NCBI GenBank assembly: GCA_019083985.1 | Contig: JAHRCV010000005.1 | Span: 1-64,000, forward strand | Reading direction: 5' to 3' | DNA: 64,000 nucleotides | Origin: Rhizobiales bacterium TNE-4 | GTDB lineage: Bacteria > Pseudomonadota > Alphaproteobacteria > Rhizobiales > Beijerinckiaceae | Part shown: positions 56,101-62,908 of the stretch, one piece after another | Layout: each line of letters begins with the position of its first letter | Position numbering within the stretch: position 1 is the first letter of the stretch | Translations under genes and position numbers: made by a program | The notes under the pieces: model-generated | Seen by the model: only the letters and a program-made list of their open reading frames with translations | Told to the model about the DNA's origin: nothing | Database searches by the model: none

Positions 56101-59030
56101 GAGGAAATCGCGCCGCCCGCAGCCAAGGCGCCATTGCCGCCGTGTCCACCAAGCGATTGGGCGAGAAGTCCGGTTGAGCCGGCGCCGAATGTGGAGACCG
56201 CTCCCGTCGATACAATCGTGGCGTTCGACCCGCTGCCACCGGCACCGCCATTGCCGCCCATGTTTAGAGTGAAGCTGCCGCCACCGGACAAAGCACCACC
56301 CACACCGAAGCCACCATTGCCGCCAGAACCGCCAATCGATTGGGCAAGAATGCCGAACGAATTATAAGATTCGCCTGCACTCGTCAGCGAGGCAAGGTTC
56401 GAGCCAGCTTGGATCAAACCCGTACTGTTGACGGAAGCAGAATTGGCGTTACCGCCTGTTCCGCCCGCACCGCCAATAGCAGCCGACGCACCTGCTGTTA
56501 GTGCAAGTGTGCCACTCGCTGCGGTGCCGCCATTGCCGCCTGATCCACCAATCGATTGCGCGATAATGCCGCTGGAGCCAATGCCCAAGGCGCGCACAGC
56601 AGCCATATTATTGACTGTCACGACACCGGGCGTGTTGGCACCCGTTCCACCACTTCCTGCACCAACACCAACTGCACTTCCTGCACCTAGATCGCCGCCA
56701 ATTGCGTTGCCGCCATTGCCGCCGCCACCCGCGACGGATTGCGCGACTATGCCATGCGCCATCGTACCAGACGTCGTTATGCTTCCGTTGCTATTAACGG
56801 TGACATTACCCGCACCTTGATTGCTGCCGCCTGACCCGGCCAAGCCAACTGTCACAGGAATTATTGCAGCACTCAGCGTGACTGTGTTGCCGCCATTACC
56901 GCCTGTGCCGCCAATCGATTGCGCAAGAATGCCGTGGGAGCGATCGCCGCTTGTGATGATGTTGGCACTTGTTTCAACGCCGACCACATTGCCGGCGCCA
57001 GAAGCGCCGCCATTGCCCGCCATAGCAACACTCACCGCAGCACCGACCGAAGCCGTGATTGCAACCGTATTACCGCCATTGCCGCCACCGCCGCCAATCG
57101 ACTGAGCGACAACGCCACTGGAATCATTACCGCTCGTCAAAATAGGAACGAGCGAACTCACATAAACAGGTGCGGATACACCACCGCCACCAGCCGTTCC
57201 GCCTGTAGTGAACGATACCGTGTCGCCCAATGACACTGTGACAGAATTGGCGTTGCCACCATTGCCACCGCCACCACCAATCGATTGCGCAATGATGCCC
57301 GGCGAGAAATGACCGACCGTTCTTATTAAGCCGCTAGAAGAAGGATTTATGATTTCAGGCGGTGAAGAACATGCGCCTGAACTGCTTGCTAAAGACGAAC
57401 TGCCACAATTAATGCCGACAGTAGATGCGTTGCCGCCCAAACCACCCGTTCCACCCATGGTGACACTGACAGCTGTGATACCCGCGAGCGCGGCATTACC
57501 TGCATTACCACCGCCGCCGCCAATCGACTGCGCTACAATCCCAGGTGAGGCATATTGGTATGTCGTGATAACGCCCACATCATTGACATAGACGGCTCCG
57601 GCTGCACCGCCTGCACCAGCGCTGCCACTTTTCGATGCGCCGAAGAATAATCCAGCCGCTTGCGATCCGCCGCCATTTCCCCCGCCACCACCAATGGATT
57701 GCGCAAGAATTCCAGGAGAGCTCGTTCCGTTCGCAACATTGGCGGTTGTAATCAACGCATAATTAGCAACCTGTACAGTGCCGCCAGTTCCACCAGAACC
57801 GCCCACACCGCCAATCGATACTGCAAGCGATGAAGCGGTTCCGCCGGTGCCGCCGCCGCCGCCAATCGACTGAGCGACAATGCCAGGCGCCAATGTTCCT
57901 GATGAAGAAACAGTACCGGCAATGTTATTGACTTGGACAAGGCCGCCATTGCCGCCATCTCCGCCAGCGCCGCCGATGGCAACAAGCCCTGCTGCAGATC
58001 CCGCATTACCGCCTGCGCCGCCAACCGATTGCGCCATGACGGCCGCATTGCCATCGCCGCTTGCTGAAATTTGCCCGACTATTGTGACAGGACTGATAGA
58101 TCCATTATTGACATAGACATTCCCGGCATCGCCACCGAGCCCGCCACCGCCGCTATACGCGACGACGGCTGATGAATTACCACCGCCGCCAGCAAACATG
58201 CCGACGCTTTGGGCGAAGACGCCGACCCCGTTGGCAGCCGTGATCGAGCCGTAATTATTGACCGTGACGGTGCCACCGCCGCCACCCGCTCCGCCTGTGC
58301 CACTGCGCGACTTGACCACGCTGCTATTGTTGGTCCCCGCATCGCCGCCTTGTCCGCCAGCGCTTTGTGCCCAGATGCCGTAAGCATTAGCCAGTGTTGT
58401 AACAATTGTGCCGTTATTACTAACCGTGACATTGCCACCATTGCCGCCCTGCCCCCCATCGCCCGAATAGGCTGGCGCAGACGTCCCGCCAGATTGGTAA
58501 TGCCCTCCCTCGCCGCCCGCACCACCATAGCTATAAGCAATAATGCCACTCGCAAAAGGCGATACCGCATTGCTGTTGATCGAACCGTTCAAAGTGACAT
58601 TGACGGCACCGCCCGTGCCGCCATTACCCCCATGACCCGCATGTTGTGGGCTTGAGCCAACGGCAGCACCATACGCATTGCCGCCTTCACCGCCATTGCC
58701 GGCCTGCGAGCCAACAATCACACCAGCTTGATCAGTGGGAGCCGAACTCCCGGTGATGATGATCGCACTGCCACCCGAATAATTTGTCCCCGCGCCGCCA
58801 CTGCCGCCATTATGCGCGGAATGAAGATCCGTATCTTCATGGGACGGCTGAGATGGTGTACTAGGTTTGGATTGCACATCCGCTTGCAAACAATAATTAC
58901 TGAATGCAGGTGGTGGCTCCGATGTCTGCCCTGTCGGGATGGGGCACGATTGCGCCATGGCCGAGGCCGACCAGAACGCAGCCAGCGCTCCAATCAAGCG
59001 CGGCACTATCATGCGGGGGAGCTGATACAC
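44199..59030 (-). CDS. Giant glycine-rich autotransporter, 4,943 aa
   Basis: Signal peptide (LIGALAAFWSASAMA-Q), a passenger of about 4,550 residues, and a C-terminal autotransporter barrel of about 280 residues (from about DDLTRSTFYGDRTWRLWATP) ending LAGTAGLQMGW. The passenger has about 65 copies of a unit centred on GI(F/L/V)AQS(I/V)GGGGGNGG. Each is followed by short strands such as VTVxNxGxIxTxG, with spacing of 40-110 residues: a long beta-helix or solenoid. Ser/Thr/Ala-rich inserts (for example around SSSSAGGVVAKSGSGSTSG) interrupt the middle third. The start is GTG 59030 or ATG 59012; neither has a good ribosome-binding site, so it may be coupled to the IalB gene 19 bases upstream. 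The expected role is a very long surface adhesin. Confidence 0.92.
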   Translation of the reverse strand: MYQLPRMIVPRLIGALAAFWSASAMAQSCPIPTGQTSEPPPAFSNYCLQADVQSKPSTPSQPSHEDTDLHSAHNGGSGGAGTNYSGGSAIIITGSSAPTDQAGVIVGSQAGNGGEGGNAYGAAVGSSPQHAGHGGNGGTGGAVNVTLNGSINSNAVSPFASGIIAYSYGGAGGEGGHYQSGGTSAPAYSGDGGQGGNGGNVTVSNNGTIVTTLANAYGIWAQSAGGQGGDAGTNNSSVVKSRSGTGGAGGGGGTVTVNNYGSITAANGVGVFAQSVGMFAGGGGNSSAVVAYSGGGGLGGDAGNVYVNNGSISPVTIVGQISASGDGNAAVMAQSVGGAGGNAGSAAGLVAIGGAGGDGGNGGLVQVNNIAGTVSSSGTLAPGIVAQSIGGGGGTGGTASSLAVSIGGVGGSGGTGGTVQVANYALITTANVANGTSSPGILAQSIGGGGGNGGGSQAAGLFFGASKSGSAGAGGAAGAVYVNDVGVITTYQYASPGIVAQSIGGGGGNAGNAALAGITAVSVTMGGTGGLGGNASTVGINCGSSSLASSSGACSSPPEIINPSSSGLIRTVGHFSPGIIAQSIGGGGGNGGNANSVTVSLGDTVSFTTGGTAGGGGVSAPVYVSSLVPILTSGNDSSGVVAQSIGGGGGNGGNTVAITASVGAAVSVAMAGNGGASGAGNVVGVETSANIITSGDRSHGILAQSIGGTGGNGGNTVTLSAAIIPVTVGLAGSGGSNQGAGNVTVNSNGSITTSGTMAHGIVAQSVAGGGGNGGNAIGGDLGAGSAVGVGAGSGGTGANTPGVVTVNNMAAVRALGIGSSGIIAQSIGGSGGNGGTAASGTLALTAGASAAIGGAGGTGGNANSASVNSTGLIQAGSNLASLTSAGESYNSFGILAQSIGGSGGNGGFGVGGALSGGGSFTLNMGGNGGAGGSGSNATIVSTGAVSTFGAGSTGLLAQSLGGHGGNGALAAGGAISSAVSLSGNLGGLGGNGGSSRTASVTSAGSITTIGDAAQGVSAQSIGGSGGNGAFAITGGGSDVSAGFAIGGVAGSGGTSGTATVTNSAVISTNGANANGVLAQSIGGSGGSGGFAIIGTIGLTGAVGIGVGGRGGTGGTAGRSATFVTGLFGLGYTGLINNTGSVITAGDQSSALVAQAIGGHGGNGGFAATAAIGGTAAASIGVGAGGMAGGQAFGVSLSNASNLTTSGAQSSGIVAQSIAGDGGNGGFSAGLGASSTASAAIQVGGGGGSGATSGLVAVQSSGNITTTGSGSSGIIAQSMGGAGGNGGFTIGGSLSDTAGGTVTVGGVAGDGGTAGQVCVANGGTTDINCTALTSRSNAQLSTTGAGIIAQSLGGGGGNGGMTIAASVASTGAASVGIAGAGGDGGTAGTVGVLNNGAITTSGDNGAAVLAQSISGNGGNGGYAIGGALSGNAGVNVSVAGGAGNGQTGGFVTVASEGVLTTQGRQSAGIIAQSLGGSGGQGGMSVGAAFANSGAANVTIGGGGGAGGTALGVCVANGVASASACTQFGTLGASTGIVTQGTQSVGILAQAIGGTGGNGGFTVGGSAAQDGAATIAIGGTGGAGGSAGPVGVLNNGSITTSGDSSTGIIAQSLGGSGGNGGFSAAGAASSKLAGTLTLGGSGGGGGSTGAVTVNSSGSIATAGLNAGGILAQSIGGNGGNGGFALSGTLGTSETSSGSITLGGSGGGGMSASTVTVQNVGSISTAQVNSAGILAQSVGGGGGNGGQARSFAPQIFSSSAQNSFALTLGGSGSAAGNGSTVQVTQTGSIAALGDLSYGIFAQSLGGGGGNGGNSDSNVASGKMSASLSIGGFGGGGGVGQTVVVSANENASPTTTAITTQGAQAAGIVAQSIGGGGGNGGHANSNSSGTGSFSLGFGLGGFGAGGGNGNTVDVYAGGGIATNGAQSAGILAQSIGGGGGNGGASSSSATQSAASSSAGGVVAKSGSGSTSGTASTSSASSAGSDGTTAKPSGTASSSGGIAAGLSIGGFGADGGTGAAVTVEVGQTLAAKISTLGDLSSGIVAQSIGGGGGTGGSSQSKGDGAKFGGSFSLGGMSGTGGGSALVTVTSNAQITTQGNQSSGIVAQSVGGGGGNGGTASSNSQSGGPVALSFGMGGFGGTGGIAGGVTVGSTGLIVTGGQQAYGVFAQSVGGGGGNGGASSTASTATAPTGSTRSGAQTGAVDGTTASSSSNSAAAGTTTSGGQSTGASQAGADSGIAVGFSMGGMAASGGTSGNVSVTQDGSVLAGYTISGSTVTTMTSGADNSAAIFAQSIGGGGGNGGASTLNSDSSKISGAFSLGGFGGSGAHAGTVTVNANVGAHPSLATIGTIGGNSPGIFAQSVGGGGGNGGSSNSSATSTGSLSLAFGLGGFGAGGGNGENVIVNTGGLISTNGAQSAGIFAQSVGGGGGNGGASTSASTASTASSSSGGMTAQTGAGQATGTNSTSAGTSSSATSSSGATDSGLAAGFSIGGAGGQGGDAGTVQITSSASIRTRGDQAAGIFAQSIGGGGGNGGASQSNGDASKFGGSFSLGGSGGTGGSAEAVTVTGTGAAIITDGAQSAGIFAQSVSGGGGNGGSSASNATSGGTIALAFGLGGSGASAGQTGTVTVTNTGTIVTDGAQSSGIFAQSVGGGGGNGGASVSSATVAASTSTNSQSSAYAGTFTSGTNVSSGSSAGAGQAGGTSSGTQAAGDSGASIGLSLGGEGGAGTSGNVVTVTQTGSIYVGRKVDAAGNLQVSSDPSASSAGIFAQSVGGGGGNGGASSVNSDASKISTAFSLGGFGAAGGDGASVTVTANYSLAARNSTIDARGAHSYGILAQSIGGGGGNGGSSLSSSSQAQSASFAFTLGGSGLSGGSGDVVEVYTGGTIATIGAHSTAIMAQSIGGGGGNGGASTATEATGTGSGTPTANAASGSAGASGQNGVAFAAALGGAGAAGGDGERVGVTSIGTITTNGAQSMGILAQSIGGGGGNGGATTSSAGTGAYAGAFSLGGSAGAGGTGGEVEVDFAGAMTTRGALSTGIFAQSVGGGGGNGGATTSGTATGADYQFAMGLGGSGGTGQNAGQVQVRVTGDVTSIGAGATAILAQSIGGGGGNGGASNTHVASAQQVFSLSLGGTGGVAGDGAAVSVNVGLGGNLSATGSRAMGIFAQSVGGGGGSGGVSQGSVGASGNASAVFTLGGAGTSGGAGGDVAVVNRGTISTAGDSARGIFAQSVGGGGGEGGSSSALTSGAATYTITAGLGGSGGSGGAGGVVSVTNTGDMTQIGTDAVGILAQSVGGGGGVSGAVVSQSTATGTATISAALGASGGAGGSASTVDVNNTGRMVTIGHGATGIVAQSVGGGGGYSGATVAESSVNAGSNLTINLGTQAAAGGNADKVTVTNAGVMSTRGHNAIGILAQAVGGGGGFAGIATGSLGTSSQSGQFTLGGAGGTGGNGAIVDVTNAGIIATVGRNAIGIFAQSVGGGGGAGAIVAADEIASGTIAASLGGSGGSGGNGLAVTVRNAGVIVTSGLSSVGIYAQSVGGGGGFGGVSSASLALGGQGGSGGNADAVTVRNFGVIYSSGALSDGIFAQSVGGGGGSGGDVVGAMALGGTGGTGGNAVDVNIVNTGRIETVGRNSIGIFAQSVGGGGGRGGSGSGDASFGASGGAGGSSGNVLIVNDGTIVTYGADSPAYVMQSIGGGGGIAGSGFGNVVLGGTFLATAPSGSGGTTDIINRGSIRTYGANSGAIMHQSVGGGGGHVGNVSGDVTMGAMTTGPSPTSTPSALSGGNLRYANAAPIMTSGVGSTAIFIQSIGGGGGRVGNVGGSLSFGGNWFGENRGGSVVVTNSDALLTEGATSSGIFAQSVGGGGGSAGTALSSIIFGGASSGDASGGDIVVGNTAPVLTLGADSFALFAQSVGGGGGFAADPPADITLGGSGVGTSIGNSVTAVNTATLSTSGFGASAMFSQSVGGGGGVAGTTGGNTFFGASNWAISDGGTVNSENVGALHTQGDYAFGLFAQSLGGGGGFVPGLSLNVEAGGTLLGTATGGDVTLRTFGAINTTGSNASGVFAQSVGGGGGVAFSSSGQVTLGATSALLSTGGAVGITSAGSVATTGAGSFGMFAQSIGGGGGFVGGQAGDVTLGGSAGGAGGAVSVISAANVTTSGFSAIGLVAQSIGGGGGLAIGSGAAQFGTGSSDVGDGGTVSVTKTGTIQTSGISAFGILAQSIGGGGGAVLAANTTSGSLGTTLGGTGDGGAVSVRVDGSVITTGANAHAIVAQSIGGGGGLASVNGLATPVVANGTGIAGNVSILVNGTVAAFGNNASAILAQSEGATSNGSITITTGASSVLIGGLNVGAVAFRAGSTNALINNGTISSTDGLAGTAITGTTGNETITNNGMIIGNVLLGTGTSTFNNEVGASYYAGPMTDLGGAGLLNNQGLFAPGGAVSLMAARLEGSFVQSGAGTMDITLDQKLRATDSVTVSGTGSVGGTLQIGVIQANYAKSGSWTNLIVATGQGLDPNTRPALAYAPSAVASYSVIDPDGYNLYLATTVNWVPAGLNWNQTQVATMVNSLQSAGSTNAFAPVSSGLYAQPTLAAYGSALSTLSGEGVASTQTVALTAGGLFAVSILDQANLWRQNSGIDVNGITDKFVRDGGGDDLTRSTFYGDRTWRLWATPASGYGTQGGNNSVGSATFSQRGYGLSAGLDIQENRELLFGVAVSGSSNRFSVPQRATTGTVNSGFAGIYAMKQRDDFYATGTLFGGIQKSDTQRVISGVMADTEFAKGRFNGALLGAHVEMGYRIRVGWMSVVPFAAFQPSTYWQLRESERSTTGLGAPGAAALNFDLVSASSLPVFLGAQFETEFAMKDGSVMVPYVRLAWMHDFTPSRAINVGFVAAPGYSFTVLGASQQRDALVVRSGAQLKITELLRLFGSFDGIFGPRGTSLAGTAGLQMGW

Positions 59031-59048
59031 CGCGCTAAACTTCGCGCG

Positions 59049-59678
59049 CTACTGAATTTTCTGATATTGCATTCCGAACTCCGCAAGCGGGTGCACAATC
59101 GTCACAGGCTCACGATTCATCGTTTGCATTGCAAGATTGAGGCGCTGGCCTTTTTTCAAACTATCAAGAAGATCAGGCGCAACCGGCAGTCCTACATAGC
59201 ATGCGCGTTGATCGCACGATTGAATGGCAAGCACCTGCGCCTTGCCTTCATCAATTTGAAGCGTCAATCCAGCAGGCAGATAAAGTCCCAACGGCAATTG
59301 AATCATCATCACCGGTTGACGCGTATCGCCCGGCACCCGAACACTGATAAATGAAATTTGTTGCCTCGTTGCCTGCACAACCACTTGCTGATCAAGCGTA
59401 CATTCCAAAGGCGCCTGACGCGAAATGCTCGCGCACCGCGCACTCCATGCCGGTTGTGCATTTGCCGACGCTGCCGCTTGCGAAGTGTTCGGTTGAGGAG
59501 TGCTTGCCGGAGGAGCGCTTGGCTGAGAAGCATTTGCCGGCGGCGCCTGACGTGGTTGTGTTACCGCAGGGTTTGGTGCCGCCGGTTTGTTCTGGGCAAA
59601 AACCGTGAAGGCTATACCAACAAGACTTACTGAAAGAGCGCCGACCGCAGCCCGCTTAGTGAAGACAGAACGCAACAT
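59049..59678 (-). CDS. Invasion-associated locus B (IalB) family protein, 209 aa
   Basis: Secreted or periplasmic protein with an N-terminal signal/anchor (AAVGALSVSLVGIAFTVFAQ) and a Pro/Ala/Gln-rich linker (about 30-75). The IalB domain follows: RCASISRQAPLECTL, RVPGDTRQPVMMIQLPLGLY, CDQRACYVGLPVAPDLL and a final hydrophobic strand. Four cysteines probably form two disulfides. The giant autotransporter gene follows 18 bases later on the same strand, so the two are very likely one operon. IalB is linked to host-cell entry in Bartonella; in free-living relatives the role is unknown. Here it may assist folding or export of the adhesin. Confidence 0.85.
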   Translation of the reverse strand: MLRSVFTKRAAVGALSVSLVGIAFTVFAQNKPAAPNPAVTQPRQAPPANASQPSAPPASTPQPNTSQAAASANAQPAWSARCASISRQAPLECTLDQQVVVQATRQQISFISVRVPGDTRQPVMMIQLPLGLYLPAGLTLQIDEGKAQVLAIQSCDQRACYVGLPVAPDLLDSLKKGQRLNLAMQTMNREPVTIVHPLAEFGMQYQKIQ

Positions 59679-59723
59679 GGGCCCACTCGAATCAGCTGAA
59701 GATTCTTGAGGTTATGAACAATC

Positions 59724-59736
59724 TGTTAATTTAACA
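59724..59736. promoter_or_regulatory. Palindrome in the divergent IalB/binding-protein promoter region
   Basis: TGTTAA-T-TTAACA, a perfect 6+1+6 palindrome about 45 bases upstream of the IalB start and 109 bases before the divergent gene. The position fits an operator; the regulator is unknown. Confidence 0.4.
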
Positions 59737-59844
59737 AGGGCATCAGGCGAATTATGATGATAGACACCTCACGGTAGATGGCATTCCGGCTAGCAACAGA
59801 GATAATGCTTTACCGTAAAAGCTAGATACACAGTCGGACCATCT

Positions 59845-60594
59845 ATGACACAGCCTTTTACTGTTCCACCTGTTTCATCAGCGCTGCGTGTGGCGCTGGC
59901 GCCACGCGGCCATCTACGGGCTGGCATCAACCTCTCGAACATGCTGCTTGTCTCCGCACAATCACCCGACGGTTCTTACGACGGCGTATCCCCTGATATG
60001 GCACGCGCTATTGCGTCTGCGCTTGATGTCCCTTGCGTCCTCGTGCCGTTCCCAAGCCCCGGCGCTGTAGCCGATGCGCTCGCCGACGATGCGTGGGATA
60101 TCGCGCTGATCGGCGCAGAACCGCAGCGCGCAATAATGATTGCGTTCACGCAAGCCTATGCGGAGATCGAAGCCTGCTATGCGGTTCGCAACGATAGCGC
60201 CATCACGACCAATCAAGACGTTGACAAGCCCGGCATCCGGATCGCGACTATGGTGCGTGCCGCTTTCACGCTTTGGCTCGAACGCAACATCACGCATGCC
60301 GCCTTGCATTTATGCGATAGCCTCGACAAAGCACGCGATGCATTCGCCAACGGAGATGCTGACGTTCTGGCAAGTCTGAAATCCAAAATCATCGACTATG
60401 ACTTGCCCGGGACTCGTATCATCGAACCCGGTTTCATGACCGTACAGCAGGCGATTGGATGCGCCCGCACACAGGATCCCACTGTGGCGCACTGGTTGAA
60501 TGCATGCGTACGCAGCGCCTGTGCGGGCGGATTTGTCGCACGGCAGATTGCAGCCCGCGGCGTCAAAGGCTTGAAGGCCGCCGCACCAGACTGA
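59845..60594 (+). CDS. Solute-binding-like protein without signal peptide, 249 aa
   Basis: Family-3 extracellular solute-binding fold: RVALAPRGHLRAGINLSN, GVSPDMARAIASALDVP, WDIALIGAEPQRAIMIAFTQ and AYAEIEACYAVR are the usual segments. No signal peptide or lipobox precedes the first strand, so the protein is predicted cytoplasmic unless the start is misplaced. No membrane or ATPase subunits are nearby. It heads a co-directional group with an SDR dehydrogenase and a cupin, so it may be a cytoplasmic ligand sensor or an enzyme such as a cyclohexadienyl-dehydratase-like protein. Function unassigned. Confidence 0.75.
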   Translation: MTQPFTVPPVSSALRVALAPRGHLRAGINLSNMLLVSAQSPDGSYDGVSPDMARAIASALDVPCVLVPFPSPGAVADALADDAWDIALIGAEPQRAIMIAFTQAYAEIEACYAVRNDSAITTNQDVDKPGIRIATMVRAAFTLWLERNITHAALHLCDSLDKARDAFANGDADVLASLKSKIIDYDLPGTRIIEPGFMTVQQAIGCARTQDPTVAHWLNACVRSACAGGFVARQIAARGVKGLKAAAPD

Positions 60595-60681
60595 GGCGCG
60601 ATATTGCCCAAGCCCAGAGCCTAGTTTACCTCTCATACAAAAGAAAAACCGCCCAGCGGGCATAGGGGGAGGTCAAGGCGA

Positions 60682-61392
60682 ATGGTGGAACGCGTCGTTT
60701 TGGTCACGGGTGGCACCCGTGGCATTGGTGAAGGCATTGCGCGGGCTTTCGCTGAAGCGGGACATCACGTCATCGCGTGTGGTTTGACGCAGCAGGAGTG
60801 CGACGCGTTTACACCGCATGACAACATCCGCACAGCCGTACTCGACGTCACGCAGCAGGCCTCCATTGATGCCGTGATGAAGCCACTCACAAGGCTTGAT
60901 GCGCTCGTCAATTGCGCAGGTGTCATCTTGCGCGGCGGGGCCGAATTCACGATTGAAGGCTTTCAACGGACGCTCGATATCAACCTGACAGGCACGATGC
61001 GCATGTGCATCGCCGCCAAGCCTCTGCTGGCGCAAACACAAGGCGCCATCATCAACACCGCTTCGATGCTGACCTTTCAAGGTTCACCCTTCGTCCCGGG
61101 CTATGCCGCATCAAAAGGGGGCATCGGGCAACTCACCAAAAGCCTCGCCGCCGCATGGGCCGCAGAGGGCATTCGCGTGAATGCTTTGGCGCCCGGTTGG
61201 ATCGAGACGGAATTGACCCGACCGCTCGTCGAAGATGCGGCGCGGTCCGCGCCCATTCTCGCGCGTACGCCGATGGGGCGTTGGGGCAAGCCTGACGATA
61301 TTGGCGGCGTTGCCGTTTTTCTTGCATCCGACGCCGCGCGCTTTGTGACGGGCGCCATCATTCCTGTCGATGGCGGCTATCTGGCAGTTTAA
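60682..61392 (+). CDS. Short-chain dehydrogenase/reductase, 236 aa
   Basis: Classical SDR: cofactor motif TGGTRGIGEGIA, NCAGV, catalytic Ser in NTASMLTFQG and YxxxK in PGYAASKGGIGQ, then the VNALAPGWIETEL segment. A purine-rich GGGGGAGG lies 10-16 bases before ATG 60682. It is followed after 15 bases by a cupin dioxygenase-like gene, so the pair probably acts on one substrate, perhaps an aromatic ketone or alcohol. The absence of an Arg after the first strand's Gly motif leaves NAD/NADP preference open. Confidence 0.92.
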   Translation: MVERVVLVTGGTRGIGEGIARAFAEAGHHVIACGLTQQECDAFTPHDNIRTAVLDVTQQASIDAVMKPLTRLDALVNCAGVILRGGAEFTIEGFQRTLDINLTGTMRMCIAAKPLLAQTQGAIINTASMLTFQGSPFVPGYAASKGGIGQLTKSLAAAWAAEGIRVNALAPGWIETELTRPLVEDAARSAPILARTPMGRWGKPDDIGGVAVFLASDAARFVTGAIIPVDGGYLAV

Positions 61393-61407
61393 GAGGGAGA
61401 CTTTGTG

Positions 61408-61938
61408 ATGACCGAACCCGTCCCCACCCATTCCGATAAGTGGATTCCTTACCGCCATCCAATGCCGAAGGAATCGCCGCCGGAATTGATCGTGCCCAAT
61501 GTCATCCCGCAAGACGAGCGCATTTGGGTGCCAGTCGATGACAATGTCTGGTTTCGTCCGCTCTGCATGAGCGCGTCACGCGGCTATTGGATGAACCTGC
61601 TACGCGTCCGCCGTGCCGGCGTTCTGTCGCGCCATCGTCATCCGCAGCCCGTGCATGGTTATGTCATTAAGGGCGAGTGGCGCTATCTGGAGCATGATTG
61701 GGTCGCGCAGGAAGGCTCTTACGTTTACGAAGCACCCGGCGAAACCCACACGCTTGTCGTCGACCCGCATGTGGATGAAATGATCACGATGTTTCAGGTC
61801 AATGGCGCGATGATCTATTGCGATCCCGATGGCAATTGCACGGGCTTCGATGATGTCTTCACGCGTATCGACAAGTGCCGCAAACATTACATCGCCAGTG
61901 GATTGGGCGAGAGCTATATCGACCAATTCATTCGATGA
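61408..61938 (+). CDS. Cupin, 2,4'-dihydroxyacetophenone dioxygenase-like, 176 aa
   Basis: Single-domain cupin with the pattern WVPVDDNVWFRPL, AGVLSRHRHPQPVHGYVIKG (metal-binding His pair HRH plus a later His), WRYLEHDW and APGETHTLVV. These are the motifs I recall for 2,4'-dihydroxyacetophenone dioxygenase, an iron enzyme that splits an aromatic ketone side chain. ATG 61408 (or GTG 61405) follows AGAGGGAGA. Its 3' end overlaps the convergent transporter gene by 11 bases. Substrate in this organism is inferred only. Confidence 0.8.
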   Translation: MTEPVPTHSDKWIPYRHPMPKESPPELIVPNVIPQDERIWVPVDDNVWFRPLCMSASRGYWMNLLRVRRAGVLSRHRHPQPVHGYVIKGEWRYLEHDWVAQEGSYVYEAPGETHTLVVDPHVDEMITMFQVNGAMIYCDPDGNCTGFDDVFTRIDKCRKHYIASGLGESYIDQFIR

Positions 61939-62812
61939 TCTTGCGGCGATAGAGCACGATGTAAAGACCGCTGCCGACGACCATCGCAATCCCGACAAAG
62001 GCGATGGCGTCTGGTACGGTCTTGAATAAAAGAGCGCTGAACAAGATCACCCAGAGAAGCTGGACGTAAGACAGCGGGGCTAAGCGCGACGCTGGCAAAT
62101 AATGATAAGCCGCGACGATCAAGAGCTGACCGATCGATCCCGCGAAGGCAACCCCCATCAACGGCCAGACCATGCGGGCCGTCGGCCATGAAAAATCAAA
62201 GCCGAGTGCAACGGTCGCACCCAGAAGCCCATAGAGCGCTGTGTAACACGCTGTCACGCGCCGGGATTCCGTCGCACTCATGAATTTGGTTGCGAGCAAA
62301 GCCGCAGCCCATGTCGCCGCTGTCAGAATGGGAAAGAGCGCAGCCCAACCGAAGCCGCCTTCTCCGGGCCGCACGATGAAGAGCACGCCCGCAAAACCTG
62401 TCATCGCCGCCACCCAATGCGAGCGCGATACCGCTTCTCCCAGAAGCAGCGACGAGAAAACCACGACGATGAGCGGCGCGACGAAGGCAATCGCCGACGC
62501 GTTGGCAACCGGCACCCAAATAAGACCGATGGCAAACAAGAAGCTGGCGAGAAACACGCAGATCGCGCGCAACGCCTGAAGCCATGGCGCGCTTGTGCTC
62601 CGCAATGAAACGGGTCGCCCCATGAACAAGAGTGGCACCGTAATCAGCGTGAATGCTGCGTAGCGGGCAAAAATCACCAGCCGCGGCGAAATTTCGCTCA
62701 CCACATAGCGGGTTAGCGTGTCTGAAATAGCGAGCGAAAATGTAGCGAGGAGAATAAGCCCAACGCCGAACACGCGATTGCGGCGCTCGCCTTTTAGAAT
62801 CGGAAAACCCAC
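61928..62812 (-). CDS. DMT-superfamily (EamA) transporter, 294 aa
   Basis: Ten hydrophobic helices in two EamA repeats (about 15-145 and 155-288). Characteristic segments are SLAISDTLTRYVV, SAIAFVAPLIVVVFSSLLLGE, GFAGVLFIVRPGEG and LSYVQLLWVILFSALLF. Probable metabolite exporter; substrate unknown. Convergent with the cupin gene. Confidence 0.92.
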   Translation of the reverse strand: MGFPILKGERRNRVFGVGLILLATFSLAISDTLTRYVVSEISPRLVIFARYAAFTLITVPLLFMGRPVSLRSTSAPWLQALRAICVFLASFLFAIGLIWVPVANASAIAFVAPLIVVVFSSLLLGEAVSRSHWVAAMTGFAGVLFIVRPGEGGFGWAALFPILTAATWAAALLATKFMSATESRRVTACYTALYGLLGATVALGFDFSWPTARMVWPLMGVAFAGSIGQLLIVAAYHYLPASRLAPLSYVQLLWVILFSALLFKTVPDAIAFVGIAMVVGSGLYIVLYRRKIIE

Positions 62813-62908
62813 TGTCGCCCCGCTCGTCTCAACGCACCGAGTTTACCCTGCGCAAGGCGTTCGGGAACTGCCTCATCCGCGCGCCGGGGGCAGAGCTGTC
62901 ATGCATTC

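Noticed and set aside
44754-58655. Long open frames on the plus strand opposite the giant autotransporter (for example 45645-46406, 47059-47625, 53842-54642).
   Set aside because: They are Pro/Ala-rich mirror images of the Gly-rich repeats, have no ribosome-binding sites and no family resemblance; they arise from the GC-biased repeat.
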